This document shows, piece by piece, positions 11,369-20,703 of a stretch of 64,000 bases of DNA (positions are counted from its first letter, which is position 1; the number at the start of each line of letters is the position of its first letter). The translations under genes were made by a program, and so were the position numbers. Below the pieces are notes generated by a model. It was not told where the DNA came from. It saw only the letters and a program-made list of their open reading frames with translations, and did not search any database. Source of the stretch: Yoonia sp. R2331 (lineage in GTDB: Bacteria > Pseudomonadota > Alphaproteobacteria > Rhodobacterales > Rhodobacteraceae); assembly GCF_041103235.1 (NCBI RefSeq), contig NZ_JBGCUN010000001.1:682001-746000 (forward strand), in the 5' to 3' direction.

Positions 11369-12784
11369 ATGGCACACCCTAACTATGGCCGTATTGACGG
11401 CGCGATTGTGATGATCGGCTTTGGGTCGATCGGTAAGGGAACCTTGCCCTTGATCCAGCGGCATTTTGATATTGACGCGGACAAACTGGTGGTGATTGAA
11501 CCCAATCCTGCGGCAGCTGCGCATTTGGCAGATGAAGGTGTCCGCCACGTTCAAACCGCGATCACCCGCGACAATTACCGCGACGTGCTTGGCGGGCTGT
11601 TCCCGGATGGCAAAGGGTTCTGTGTGAACCTGTCGGTCGATACTTCGTCGCTTGATCTGATGAAGTTCTGCCGCGAGATTGGTGTGCTTTATATCGATAC
11701 CGTGGTGGAGCCGTGGGAGGGCTTTTATTTCGAAACCCCCGACAACGCCGACCGCACCAATTATGCCCTGCGCCAAAAGGTCCGCGACGAAAAGGCCGCA
11801 AATCCCGGCGGCACAACGGCGGTGTCGTGCTGCGGGGCCAATCCCGGCATGGTCAGCTGGTTCGTGAAAGAAGCGCTGTTGACGCTTGCGCGGGACACGA
11901 ACACCGGTGATGCGGTGCCCAACACACGCGACGGCTGGGCGGCTTTGATGCAAAAGCTTGGGGTCAAGGGCGTCCATATCGCCGAGCGCGATACCCAAGC
12001 CAGGGCCAAGCCCCGTCCGCGGGATACATTTGTCAACACGTGGTCGGTCGAAGGGTTCATTGCCGAAGGGTTTCAACCGGCAGAGCTGGGTTGGGGCACG
12101 CACGAGAAGTGGATGCCCGAAACCGCGCATAGCTATGATGTCGGCTGTCAGGCGGCGATCTGGTTCGAACGCCCCGGCGCCATCACCCGTGTTCACACCT
12201 GGTGCCCCACACCCGGACCGCAGTTCGGGTTTCTGGTGACCCACAATGAGGCGGTGAGCATTTCGGACTATTATACCGTCGGCCCAGCGGGTGCGCCTGA
12301 CTATCGTCCGACCTGCCACTATGCCTATCACCCCGCCGATGACGCGGTGCTGTCCCTGCATGAGATGTTCGGGTCCGGTAAGCAGCAGAAAGTGCACGAA
12401 ATTATGGACGTGGACGAGATCGTGACCGGCATCGATGAGCTTGGCGTGCTGCTTTATGGTCATGAAAAGAATGCGTTGTGGTACGGTTCCCGACTGTCGA
12501 ATGAAGAGACCAAGACGCTGGCGCCTTATCAGAATGCCACGGGGTTGCAGGTGACCTCGGCGGTGCTGGCGGGCATGGTCTGGGCGTTGGAAAACCCTCA
12601 GGCCGGGATCGTGGAAACCGACGAGATGGACCACGCAAGGTGCCTTGAGGTGCAGCGCCCCTATCTTGGCCCGGTCGAGGCGCATTACACCGACTGGACC
12701 CCGCTGCAGGACCGGTGGGAGCATTTCCCCGAAGACATTGATGAAAGTGACCCCTGGCAATTCCGCAATGTGCTGGCAACCTGA
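11369..12784 (+). CDS. hss: Homospermidine synthase
   Basis: The enzyme makes sym-homospermidine from two putrescines (or putrescine and spermidine) using bound NAD+, in the cytoplasm. At 471 residues it has the expected length. The NAD-binding loop GFGSIGKG is at about residues 17-24, followed by VVIEPNP. Family stretches include NLSVDTSSLDLMKFC, YIDTVVEPWEG, CCGANPGMVSWFVKEAL and the C-terminal WEHFPEDID. GGAGG lies just upstream of the ATG. A terminator separates it from the previous gene, and hisC starts 57 bases downstream. The Arg/Lys/Orn decarboxylase at 23.3 kb may supply a precursor. Confidence 0.95.
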   Translation: MAHPNYGRIDGAIVMIGFGSIGKGTLPLIQRHFDIDADKLVVIEPNPAAAAHLADEGVRHVQTAITRDNYRDVLGGLFPDGKGFCVNLSVDTSSLDLMKFCREIGVLYIDTVVEPWEGFYFETPDNADRTNYALRQKVRDEKAANPGGTTAVSCCGANPGMVSWFVKEALLTLARDTNTGDAVPNTRDGWAALMQKLGVKGVHIAERDTQARAKPRPRDTFVNTWSVEGFIAEGFQPAELGWGTHEKWMPETAHSYDVGCQAAIWFERPGAITRVHTWCPTPGPQFGFLVTHNEAVSISDYYTVGPAGAPDYRPTCHYAYHPADDAVLSLHEMFGSGKQQKVHEIMDVDEIVTGIDELGVLLYGHEKNALWYGSRLSNEETKTLAPYQNATGLQVTSAVLAGMVWALENPQAGIVETDEMDHARCLEVQRPYLGPVEAHYTDWTPLQDRWEHFPEDIDESDPWQFRNVLAT

Positions 12785-12841
12785 CACTGGCAATGCCGGA
12801 AACACCCCGTTAGAACGGGCGAAAGCGGGGGGAATGGCGCT

Positions 12842-13927
12842 ATGAATGCTGCAATCAAGCCACAACCGGGGATCATGGACATCGCCCTTTATCAGGGTGG
12901 CGCAAGCCACGTGGACGGTATTGCCAACGTCCTGAAGCTGTCGTCGAATGAAAACCCCGCTGGGCCGTCCGACAAGGCCAAGGATGCGTTCATGCGGGCG
13001 GCCCACGATCTGCACCGCTATCCGCCCACCGATCATATGGCCCTGCGTACCGCAATCGGCGAAGTATGGTCGCTTGACCCTGCACGCGTGATTATCGGTG
13101 TGGGGTCGGACGAGATTTTGCACTTTATGTGTCAGGCCTTTGCCGGGCCCGGGGACGAAGTGATCCACACCGAGCACGGCTTTGCCCTGTACCGGATTTC
13201 GACGCTTGCCGCTGGCGCCACACCGGTCGAGGTCAAAGAGCGCGACCGCGTGGTGGATGTGGATGCGATCCTTGCAGCCTGCAACAAGAAGACCAAGCTG
13301 GTCTATATCGCCAATCCCGCCAATCCCACAGGCACGATGATTGGCCCGACAGAGGTGGCGCGGCTGGCCGATGGCCTGCCACCGCAAGCTATTCTGGTTC
13401 TCGACGGTGCCTATGCCGAATATGTCGAAGGGTTTGATGCGGGACTGTCACTGATCAATGAACGCGAAAATGTAGTGATGACCCGGACCTTTTCGAAGAT
13501 CTATGGCCTGGGCGGGATGCGTGTCGGCTGGGGCTATGGCCCGCAGGCGATCATTGACGTGCTCAATCGGATCAGGGGGCCGTTCAACATGTCCTCTGCT
13601 GCGCTGGCCGCGGCCGAGGCGGCTGTGCGCGATACGGCCTATTTCGAACGGTGCCAGCGTGAAAACGCCCGCTGGCGCGAATGGCTGGCCACGGCCTTGG
13701 CCGAAATTGGTGTGCCGTCCGATACTTCAACCGCTAACTTCATTCTGGCGCGTTTCGCGGATGAGGAAGAGGCCGTGGGTTGCAATGAATACCTGCTGAG
13801 CCAGGGCATTATCGTGCGCCATCCCAAGGGCTATGGCTTTCCCCATTGCCTGCGGATCACCGTGGGCGATGAAAGCGCTTGTCGTCGGGTTGTGCACGGG
13901 ATTGCGCAGTTCAAAGGGCAGCGCTGA
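12842..13927 (+). CDS. hisC: Histidinol-phosphate aminotransferase
   Basis: This PLP-dependent class I/II aminotransferase converts imidazole-acetol phosphate to histidinol phosphate; HisC homologues beside tyrC may also transaminate aromatic amino acids. The 361-residue product shows [11 protein letters not shown] near the N-terminus and [11 protein letters not shown] with the cofactor-contacting Asn. LDGAYAEY follows, and the PLP lysine is in [12 protein letters not shown]. The stop codon shares one base with the tyrC start (TGATG), so the two are translationally coupled. That pairing suggests a role in tyrosine or phenylalanine synthesis as well as, or instead of, histidine. Confidence 0.93.
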   Translation: MNAAIKPQPGIMDIALYQGGASHVDGIANVLKLSSNENPAGPSDKAKDAFMRAAHDLHRYPPTDHMALRTAIGEVWSLDPARVIIGVGSDEILHFMCQAFAGPGDEVIHTEHGFALYRISTLAAGATPVEVKERDRVVDVDAILAACNKKTKLVYIANPANPTGTMIGPTEVARLADGLPPQAILVLDGAYAEYVEGFDAGLSLINERENVVMTRTFSKIYGLGGMRVGWGYGPQAIIDVLNRIRGPFNMSSAALAAAEAAVRDTAYFERCQRENARWREWLATALAEIGVPSDTSTANFILARFADEEEAVGCNEYLLSQGIIVRHPKGYGFPHCLRITVGDESACRRVVHGIAQFKGQR

Positions 13928-14847
13928 TGGCCGTAATCTATGAGCGGGTCGCCCTGATCGGGCTGGGGCTGATCGCGTCGTCGATGTGCCATGCGATCAA
14001 GCGCGCAGGGTTGGCCAAGGAGATCACCGGCACGGCCCATACCGCAGAGACCCGCGCAATCGCACGCGAATTGGACCTTTGCGACGTTTATGACACGGCA
14101 CAAGAAGCCGTGCGCGACGCCGATCTGATTGTGCTGTGCGTCCCCATTGGTGTGATGGGCGACATCATGGCCGATATCGCGCCAGTGCTGAAACCGGGTG
14201 CGGTGGTCACAGATGTGGGCTCGGTCAAGACAGCGGTGTTTGAGGCGGTGCTGCCTCACTTGCCGCAGAACGTGCAATTCATCGGTGGCCACCCGATGGC
14301 CGGGACAGAGCATTCGGGGCCGCGGTCTGGCTTTGCAGAATTGTTTGACAATCGCTGGTGCCTGATTGTGCCGGGGGAAGGCGCGGAACCTGATGCCGTG
14401 CGTGACCTCTGCGCTTTTTGGGAGGGGCTAGGGTCCAACATTGCCACGATGGCGCCGGCACATCATGATCTGGTGTGCGCTGTGGTGTCCCATGCGCCAC
14501 ATCTGATTGCCTATACGATGGTTGGTGTTGCCGATGATCTCAGCCGGATCACCGATGGTGAGGTGATCAATTACTCTGCAGCCGGTTTTCGGGATTTTAC
14601 GCGCATCGCCGCCTCTGACCCAACGATGTGGCGTGATGTGTTTCTGACCAACAAGGACGCGACGCTGGAGATTTTGGGGCGGTTCACAGAAGAGCTTTTT
14701 GCCCTGCAGCGGGCCATCCGCAAAGGTGACGGCGAACACCTGCATGCCTATTTTACCCGCACGCGGGCAATCCGCCGTGGCATTATCGAGGCGGGGCAGG
14801 ATACGGATGCGCCCGATTTTGGCCGCGTGGCGGCCAAGAAGGCATGA
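13927..14847 (+). CDS. tyrC: Prephenate/arogenate dehydrogenase
   Basis: This NAD(P)-dependent enzyme oxidatively decarboxylates prephenate or arogenate on the way to tyrosine. The 306-residue product opens with the Rossmann motif GLGLIASS (about residues 12-19). It contains VTDVGSVK and FIGGHPMAGTEHSGP, both characteristic of TyrA-family catalytic centres. The start is the ATG overlapping the hisC stop; a longer in-frame start lies inside hisC and is less likely. Whether prephenate or arogenate is the substrate cannot be told from sequence alone. The stop overlaps the next gene's ATG by four bases. Confidence 0.93.
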   Translation: MAVIYERVALIGLGLIASSMCHAIKRAGLAKEITGTAHTAETRAIARELDLCDVYDTAQEAVRDADLIVLCVPIGVMGDIMADIAPVLKPGAVVTDVGSVKTAVFEAVLPHLPQNVQFIGGHPMAGTEHSGPRSGFAELFDNRWCLIVPGEGAEPDAVRDLCAFWEGLGSNIATMAPAHHDLVCAVVSHAPHLIAYTMVGVADDLSRITDGEVINYSAAGFRDFTRIAASDPTMWRDVFLTNKDATLEILGRFTEELFALQRAIRKGDGEHLHAYFTRTRAIRRGIIEAGQDTDAPDFGRVAAKKA

Positions 14848-15728
14848 AGGCGCTTTGCGTCGCAGTCTTTGTGATCTGTGCCACGACGGCGCAGGCCCAG
14901 ACCAGTGCAATGCGCCCCGAGGCGCGCCCGGCACCTGATGTAGCCGAGGTCGTAGCGTTGCGTCCGCAAACCCGGCCCGACAGTCTGGTTCCGCCGCCAC
15001 CAGGTGATCCCACGGTCGAGATGCGCCCGAGCGCGCGCCCATTTGAGCGGCCTGATCTTGCGCGCGGGGCCACCACGCAGCCGCAGCAACGGGCTGAGGT
15101 GGGCATGTTTGCCTTTAGCCCCAACGCCATTGCGCAGTCCTTGCGCCCAACGGTGCGACCTGCTGCAATCACCCAGCGCGCGGTTGAACAGCGCATCGCG
15201 CGGCAGCGTGGGCAGGTGTGCGGCGATCCCGCCATTCAGGGCGAAACAATTGGCCGCGTGCCGGGGCGCGGCGCTTGTGGGATTGAAAGCGCCGTGCGGG
15301 TCCGTTCGGTTGCCGGTGTGCGCTTATCGCCCAGTGCCACGATTGATTGCCGTACTGCCAGCGCGCTGAAGGTCTGGGTTGCGCAATCTGCGAAACCTGC
15401 TGTTGGTCAGATTGGCGGCGGGATGCAGTCACTGCGGGTGGTGTCGCATTATGCCTGCCGCAACCGCAATTCGTCCTCCACGGGGCGGTTGAGCGAACAT
15501 GCTTTTGGCCGCGCGATTGATATTGCGGGGATCGGGCTGAAATCCGGGTCAGAGATTACCGTACTGACGGATTGGAACCGTGGCCAGAAGGGTGAGGCGT
15601 TGCGGCGCATGTGGCGCGGGGCCTGCGGGCCTTTTGGGACCGTGCTTGGGCCAAATGCCAATGCAGCACATCGGGACCATTTTCACTTTGACACCGCGCG
15701 TTATCGCAGCGGATCTTATTGCCGGTGA
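14844..15728 (+). CDS. Extensin-like exported protein with RPxxRP repeats
   Basis: The 294-residue product has a signal peptide (cleavage expected after AQA, residue 18). A Pro/Arg-rich linker carries four RPxxRP motifs (MRPEARP, LRPQTRP, MRPSARP, LRPTVRP). The C-terminal extensin-like domain (PF06904 type) contains CGIESAVRV, RLSEHAFGRAIDI and HRDHFHFD. The His/Asp positions of the last two resemble the zinc-ligand layout of D-Ala-D-Ala carboxypeptidase-like folds, so peptidoglycan binding or hydrolysis is plausible but not shown. It overlaps tyrC by four bases although the two have no obvious functional link. The octapeptide SLRPTVRP recurs in TolA of this window. Confidence 0.88.
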   Translation: MKALCVAVFVICATTAQAQTSAMRPEARPAPDVAEVVALRPQTRPDSLVPPPPGDPTVEMRPSARPFERPDLARGATTQPQQRAEVGMFAFSPNAIAQSLRPTVRPAAITQRAVEQRIARQRGQVCGDPAIQGETIGRVPGRGACGIESAVRVRSVAGVRLSPSATIDCRTASALKVWVAQSAKPAVGQIGGGMQSLRVVSHYACRNRNSSSTGRLSEHAFGRAIDIAGIGLKSGSEITVLTDWNRGQKGEALRRMWRGACGPFGTVLGPNANAAHRDHFHFDTARYRSGSYCR

Positions 15729-16036
15729 CCAAAAGGGGCGCGCGTGTCGCGCGCACGACATTCTGGTGCTGTTTTGCGGGTGAACGGCCTTTTTGACGAC
15801 CCGGTGCGGCGGCGGTGATGTCGGGGCCTCCGGCGGGGATTATTTTGGCCAGAAGAAGCAGGGGACGTGCCCTTGTGGCGTGGCGCGGCGCTGCTTATAA
15901 GCGGCGGCAATGACACATGGGTTTTTCATACGAATTAGTGTCCCGGCACGCGCGTAGCGTTGCCGGGTCAAGGTGCTGAAAGGATCACGCCGCCCCCTGT
16001 CGAGACATTCCTTAAGATTGCCAAAGGACGCCCCCC
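15729..16036. other. Intergenic region upstream of ileS (308 bases)
   Basis: No convincing gene is seen here. The stretch holds a perfect hairpin GCGCGCG-TGT-CGCGCGC at 15738-15754, possibly terminating the hisC-tyrC-extensin operon. It also holds the dispersed repeat at 15826-15862 and a hairpin CCCGGCA...TGCCGGG at 15942-15967 that may lie in the ileS leader. AAAGGA stands 10 bases before the ileS start. Confidence 0.6.
15826..15862 (+). repeat. Dispersed GCCTCCGGCGGGGAT-GGCCAGAAGAAG repeat, copy 2
   Basis: GCCTCCGGCGGGGATTATTT followed by TGGCCAGAAGAAGCAGG is nearly identical over more than 30 bases to the copy at 50633-50666. It is intergenic, about 175 bases upstream of ileS, and not next to a start codon. 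No open reading frame uses it. Confidence 0.75.
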
Positions 16037-18958
16037 ATGTGCGCCGATACACCTGAATACAAAGACACCCTGAACCTGCCACGCACCGATTTTCCGATGC
16101 GCGCTGGATTGCCGAAACGTGAACCAGAATGGCTGGAGCGTTGGAATGAGATTGGTGTCTATGACCGCCTGCGCGAGAAAAAAGGCCGCACGCCATTCAC
16201 GCTGCATGATGGCCCGCCCTACGCCAACGGGCATTTGCACATTGGGCATGCGCTGAACAAGATCCTGAAAGATATGGTCGTGCGCAGCCAGCAGATGATG
16301 GGTCGCGATGCGCGCTACATCCCCGGTTGGGATTGTCACGGTTTGCCGATCGAGTGGAAGATCGAGGAACAGTACCGCGCCAAGGGGCAGGACAAGGACG
16401 ATGTGAACATCGTCGATTTTCGGCAAGAGTGCCGCAAGTTCGCTGAAGGTTGGGTGGATATCCAGCGCGAGGAGTTCAAGCGTTTGGGTGTGGCGGGCAA
16501 TTGGCCAGAGCCTTATCTGACGATGAATTTCCATGCAGAACGCGTGATTGCCGAAGAATTCCAGACCTTCCTGATGAACGGCACGCTTTATCAGGGGTCA
16601 AAGCCGGTGATGTGGTCACCGGTTGAAAAGACCGCACTGGCCGAGGCCGAAGTGGAGTACCACGACAAGGAGAGCTTTACCGTTTGGGTGAAGTTCGCGG
16701 TCCATGGCGGCAGTGAGGCTGATCTGGAAGACGCACATGTGGTGATCTGGACCACGACCCCATGGACGATCCCGTCGAACAAGGCTGTCGTGTATGGGGC
16801 CGAGATTGACTATGGCCTGTATGAGGTCACTGGCACGCCAGAGGAAAGCTGGGCCAATGTGGGCGATCGTTTTGTGCTGGCTGACAAGCTGGCCGCGCAG
16901 GTGCTGGGCAAGGCGCGATTGGAAGATGGCATGTGGCAGCGTGTCCGGGATGTTGATCCCGGTGTGATCAATGGCCTACGGCATCCGCTTTATGGTGCCG
17001 ACGAGTCCAACGGCGAATGGGATGACATTCGCGATTTCCGTGTTGCCGATTTTGTGACGGATGAAGAGGGCACTGGGTTCGTACATTGTGCGCCTTCCCA
17101 CGGGATGGAAGAGTTTGAGCTTTACCGCGATCTGGGCATGCTCGAGCAGGTGATCACCTACAACGTGCTGGAAGACGGGTCATTTCGCGCTGATCTGCCG
17201 TTCTTTGGTGGCAAGAAAATCCTGCGCGACAAGCTCAACAAGAAGAACAAGTCCAACCCGTGGGAAGGTGATGCCAATACGGCTGTCATGTCGAAGCTGG
17301 TCGAGGTGGGCGGCCTGCTGGCGCGTGGGATCATCAAGCACAGCTATCCGCATTCCTGGCGGTCCAAAGCGCCGGTTCTCTATCGCAACACGCCGCAGTG
17401 GTTTGCAGCGATTGATCGTCCGGTCGGCGATGGGCAGGACGATTACGGCACCACAATCCGTGAACGCGCACTGCGGTCCATTGACGAGCTGGTCACATGG
17501 ACCCCGACGCGCGGGCGTAACCGGCTGCACGCGATGATCGAACAGCGCCCCGATTGGGTGCTGTCTCGGCAGCGTGCCTGGGGTGTGCCGCTGACCTGCT
17601 TTACCAAGAAGGGTGCCCTGCCCACGGATGCGGATTTCCTGTTGCGCAATGCGGATGTGAATGCGCGCGTGCTAGAGGCGTTTGAGGCCGAAGGCGCAGA
17701 TGCCTGGTATCAGGATGGGGCCAAGGAACGGTTCCTGGATGGGCTGGTGGACGTGGACGCCTATGATCAGGTGTTCGACATCCTTGACGTTTGGTTTGAC
17801 AGCGGATCGACCCACGCCTTTGTGCTGCGCGACCGCGAAGATGGGTCCGAGGACGGGCTGGCCGATTTGTATCTGGAAGGCACCGATCAGCATCGCGGGT
17901 GGTTCCATTCTTCGATGCTGCAGGCCTGTGGCACCAAGGGACGCGCACCCTATCGCGGGGTGCTGACCCATGGCTTTACGCTCGATGAGAAGGGCATGAA
18001 GATGTCCAAATCCTTGGGCAACACCATCGTGCCGGAACAGATCGTTAAGCAATACGGCGCGGATATCCTGCGGCTTTGGGTGGCGCAGACCGATTACACC
18101 AATGACCAGCGTATCGGCGATGAGATCCTGAAAGGTGTCGCCGACAGCTATCGCCGATTGCGCAACACCATGCGGTTCCTGCTGGGATCTCTGGCCGATT
18201 TCACTGATGCGGACCGGACCGACGCGAAAGACATGCCAGAGCTTGAGCGCTGGGTGCTGCACCGTCTGGCCGAGATCGACGAACAGGTCCGTGCAGGTTA
18301 TGCCAAGTACGACTTTCAGGGGGTATTCCGCACAGTCTTTGACTTTGCCACGCTGGATTTGTCGGCGTTTTACTTCGATATCCGCAAGGATGCGCTCTAT
18401 TGCGATGGTGACACGCTGCGGCGGCGGGCGGCGCGGACCGTGCTGAACCTGCTGTTCGAACGGCTGACAACATGGCTGGCGCCGATCCTTGTGTTTACGA
18501 TGGAAGAGGTCTGGCTGGAACGCTTCCCGGGTGATGCCAGCTCTGTGCATCTGGTGGACTTTCCAGAGACGCCGGGTGACTGGAAAGACGACGCTCTGGC
18601 GGCAAAATGGGCGACTGTGCGCAGTGTCCGCCGGGTTGTAACCGGTGCGCTGGAAGTGCAGCGGACAGAAAAGGTGATTGGTGCCTCGCTCGAAGCGGCG
18701 CCGACCGTCTTTGTCAGCGCAGATCAGGCCAAGGTTTTGGAAACTGTCAGCTTCGACGATCTGTGCATCACCTCTGGCATCCATGTCACGACAGACGCCG
18801 CCCCTGCGGATGCGTTTGCCGTTGAGGGCAGTGATGTAGGCGTTGTCTTTGCCAAGGCCGAAGGCGAAAAGTGTCTACGTTGCTGGAAGATCCTGCCCGA
18901 TGTGGGTAGCCACAGCCATGCAGGCGTCTGCGGCCGCTGCGATGCGGCGCTAAGTTAA
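16037..18958 (+). CDS. ileS: Isoleucyl-tRNA synthetase
   Basis: This class I synthetase charges tRNA-Ile and edits valine. The 973-residue product has the signature HIGH at residues 68-71 within PPYANGHLHIGHALNK, and KMSKS near 655-659. A CP1 editing domain lies between them (TTTPWTIPSNKAV; FVTDEEGTGFVHCAPSHG). The C-terminal zinc ribbon has two Cys pairs (CLRCWK and CGRCDAAL). Length and domain order are normal for the bacterial type. The next gene starts immediately after its stop codon, suggesting cotranscription with the thioesterase and ogt genes. Confidence 0.97.
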   Translation: MCADTPEYKDTLNLPRTDFPMRAGLPKREPEWLERWNEIGVYDRLREKKGRTPFTLHDGPPYANGHLHIGHALNKILKDMVVRSQQMMGRDARYIPGWDCHGLPIEWKIEEQYRAKGQDKDDVNIVDFRQECRKFAEGWVDIQREEFKRLGVAGNWPEPYLTMNFHAERVIAEEFQTFLMNGTLYQGSKPVMWSPVEKTALAEAEVEYHDKESFTVWVKFAVHGGSEADLEDAHVVIWTTTPWTIPSNKAVVYGAEIDYGLYEVTGTPEESWANVGDRFVLADKLAAQVLGKARLEDGMWQRVRDVDPGVINGLRHPLYGADESNGEWDDIRDFRVADFVTDEEGTGFVHCAPSHGMEEFELYRDLGMLEQVITYNVLEDGSFRADLPFFGGKKILRDKLNKKNKSNPWEGDANTAVMSKLVEVGGLLARGIIKHSYPHSWRSKAPVLYRNTPQWFAAIDRPVGDGQDDYGTTIRERALRSIDELVTWTPTRGRNRLHAMIEQRPDWVLSRQRAWGVPLTCFTKKGALPTDADFLLRNADVNARVLEAFEAEGADAWYQDGAKERFLDGLVDVDAYDQVFDILDVWFDSGSTHAFVLRDREDGSEDGLADLYLEGTDQHRGWFHSSMLQACGTKGRAPYRGVLTHGFTLDEKGMKMSKSLGNTIVPEQIVKQYGADILRLWVAQTDYTNDQRIGDEILKGVADSYRRLRNTMRFLLGSLADFTDADRTDAKDMPELERWVLHRLAEIDEQVRAGYAKYDFQGVFRTVFDFATLDLSAFYFDIRKDALYCDGDTLRRRAARTVLNLLFERLTTWLAPILVFTMEEVWLERFPGDASSVHLVDFPETPGDWKDDALAAKWATVRSVRRVVTGALEVQRTEKVIGASLEAAPTVFVSADQAKVLETVSFDDLCITSGIHVTTDAAPADAFAVEGSDVGVVFAKAEGEKCLRCWKILPDVGSHSHAGVCGRCDAALS

Positions 18959-19408
18959 ATGATGAAGCCGCGCAACCCCAATTGGCGGGCCCGTTGCGCG
19001 CAGAGCTTTGATGACCAAGGGGTGATGGCGACATTCGGCGTCACCCCGACCCGTCTTGCGCCGGGGCGCGTGACGCTGGAGTTTCCGTTTCGCACCGACC
19101 TGATCCAGCAGCATGGGTTCATCCATGCAGGCGTCGTGACCACGGTGTTGGACAGCGCCTGTGGCTATGCGGCCTTCACCTTGATGGAGGCCAACGCCGA
19201 GGTGTTGACCGTCGAATTCAAGTCGAACTTTTTGTCCCCCGCCAAAGGTCTGACCTTTCGTTGCGAAGGCGAAGTGATCAAGGCGGGGCGCACCTTGATG
19301 GTCACGCAAGGCCGCGCGTTTGCTGTGGATGACGGCGTGGAAACGCTGATCTCGACCATGCAGGCCACGATGATGGTGGTAACCGACAAGGCCGGGGTGA
19401 CCCGGTGA
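18959..19408 (+). CDS. PaaI-type hotdog-fold thioesterase
   Basis: The 149-residue product is a single hotdog domain of the PaaI/acyl-CoA thioesterase group. It contains LIQQHGFIHAGVVTTVLDSACGYAAF, with the HGG-like region and the catalytic-type Asp, and LTVEFKSNFLSPAKG. It probably hydrolyses an acyl-CoA in the cytoplasm; the acyl group is unknown. The start directly abuts the ileS stop (an alternative ATG is one codon later). Its stop overlaps the GTG start of the next gene. Confidence 0.88.
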   Translation: MMKPRNPNWRARCAQSFDDQGVMATFGVTPTRLAPGRVTLEFPFRTDLIQQHGFIHAGVVTTVLDSACGYAAFTLMEANAEVLTVEFKSNFLSPAKGLTFRCEGEVIKAGRTLMVTQGRAFAVDDGVETLISTMQATMMVVTDKAGVTR

Positions 19409-19854
19409 TCCTGACTGACAGCCCGCTCGGCCCGCTGGGTGCGGATGCCACGGACGGGGCGATCACACGGCTGATCTGGGGGCAGGGCGGCACGCTGACC
19501 CAAGGGCCGTTGTTCGATCAAGCGCGGGCTGAGTTAGCGGCCTATTTCGCAGGTGATTTGCAAAATTTCACCCTGCCGTTGGCACCACGAGGGTCTGCGT
19601 TTCAGCAGGATTTCTATACTGCCCTTTGCGCCATTCCCTTTGGTGAAACCCGCACCTATGGCGATCTGGCGGGCGAGTTGAACGTCTCGGCTCAGGCCAT
19701 TGGGCAGGCTTGCGGCGCCAATCCGATTGCCATTTTCATCCCTTGCCACCGTGTTCTGGCGGCCAACGGGCTGGGCGGATTTTCCGGGGCTGGCGGGATC
19801 GAGGCGAAGGTGACACTCTTGCGTCTGGAAGGGGCCGGATCGCTGTTGATCTGA
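19405..19854 (+). CDS. ogt: Methylated-DNA--[protein]-cysteine S-methyltransferase
   Basis: This suicidal repair protein removes methyl groups from O6-methylguanine. The 149-residue product has the active-site motif PCHRV with the acceptor Cys at about residue 114. The helix-turn-helix DNA-binding region before it includes GETRTYGDLAGELNVSAQAIGQACGANP. The N-terminal regulatory domain of Ada is absent, which matches Ogt-type proteins. Translation begins at a GTG overlapping the stop of the thioesterase gene (GTGA), so it is coupled to the ileS-linked operon. Confidence 0.93.
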   Translation: MILTDSPLGPLGADATDGAITRLIWGQGGTLTQGPLFDQARAELAAYFAGDLQNFTLPLAPRGSAFQQDFYTALCAIPFGETRTYGDLAGELNVSAQAIGQACGANPIAIFIPCHRVLAANGLGGFSGAGGIEAKVTLLRLEGAGSLLI

Positions 19855-19866
19855 GCATGGGGCGCG

Positions 19867-20703
19867 ATGAGTTTCTGGGTCTTGGTGGCGGTTCTGTTCG
19901 CGGCGTTTTTGCACGCCACCTGGAACGCGATCATCAAACAGGGCACATCCAAGATGACGTCGATGTTGATCTTGACGCTGGTGCAGGGCGTGCTGGGGCT
20001 GTGCATCGCACAGACCCGTGCCTTTCCCAGCGCAGAGGTCTGGCTTTGGTTGCTGGCGTCAGGCGTGTTTCATTCGGGGTATAAACTGTTCCTCGCCTAC
20101 GCTTATGAACAGGGTGACCTAAGCCGAGTCTATCCCATCGCGCGAGGGGCTGCGCCGATGGTCGTGCTGGCGATCTCGGCCCTGTTCCTGAGCGACATTA
20201 TGGGCGGATGGGAATACGCAGGCATCCTTGTCCTTGGCACCGGAATCCTGTTGATGGCGCAAGGGGTCTGGGGCGCGGGGGAACGGATCAGACTGGTGCC
20301 GCTGGCGCTTGGCTCGGCTGTAATGACGGCAGGCTATTCACTTGTCGATGGTTTGGGCGCGCGGGTGGCGGGGGATGCCACCATGTATGTCGCATGGCTT
20401 TTTGTGTTGGACGCGCTTTTCTTTACGCCGGTGTGTGTTGCCTTGCGTGGTCGCGGTGTTTTTGTGGCAGACCGCAACGCTTGGACATTGGGCGCAGTGG
20501 CGGCCTTTGCGTCTTACGGGGCGTATGCCATTGCAGTTTGGGCGATGACCCAGGCACCGATCGCGCTGGTGGCGGCACTGCGCGAAACCTCGATCCTCTT
20601 TGCGGTGTTGATCGGTTGGCTGGCCTTTGGCGAACGACTGGGTCGGCAAAAGGCGCTTGCGGCGGCGCTGATTGTCGGTGGCGTGGTGTTGACCCGGCTT
20701 TAG
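19867..20703 (+). CDS. EamA/DMT-family membrane transporter
   Basis: The 278-residue inner-membrane protein has about ten hydrophobic segments in two EamA-type repeats. The second repeat ends in the typical ALRETSILFAVLIGWLAFGERLG and a final Leu/Val-rich helix. Such proteins export metabolites or amino acids; the substrate is unknown. It follows ogt by 12 bases on the same strand and its stop overlaps the convergent pcs stop by a few bases. Confidence 0.88.
   Translation: MSFWVLVAVLFAAFLHATWNAIIKQGTSKMTSMLILTLVQGVLGLCIAQTRAFPSAEVWLWLLASGVFHSGYKLFLAYAYEQGDLSRVYPIARGAAPMVVLAISALFLSDIMGGWEYAGILVLGTGILLMAQGVWGAGERIRLVPLALGSAVMTAGYSLVDGLGARVAGDATMYVAWLFVLDALFFTPVCVALRGRGVFVADRNAWTLGAVAAFASYGAYAIAVWAMTQAPIALVAALRETSILFAVLIGWLAFGERLGRQKALAAALIVGGVVLTRL

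Noticed and set aside
11240-13387. A 715-codon open frame on the minus strand opposite homospermidine synthase and hisC.
   Set aside because: It is antisense to two well-recognised genes, has His/Arg/Gly-rich translation typical of a shadow frame in high-G+C DNA, and shows no domain.
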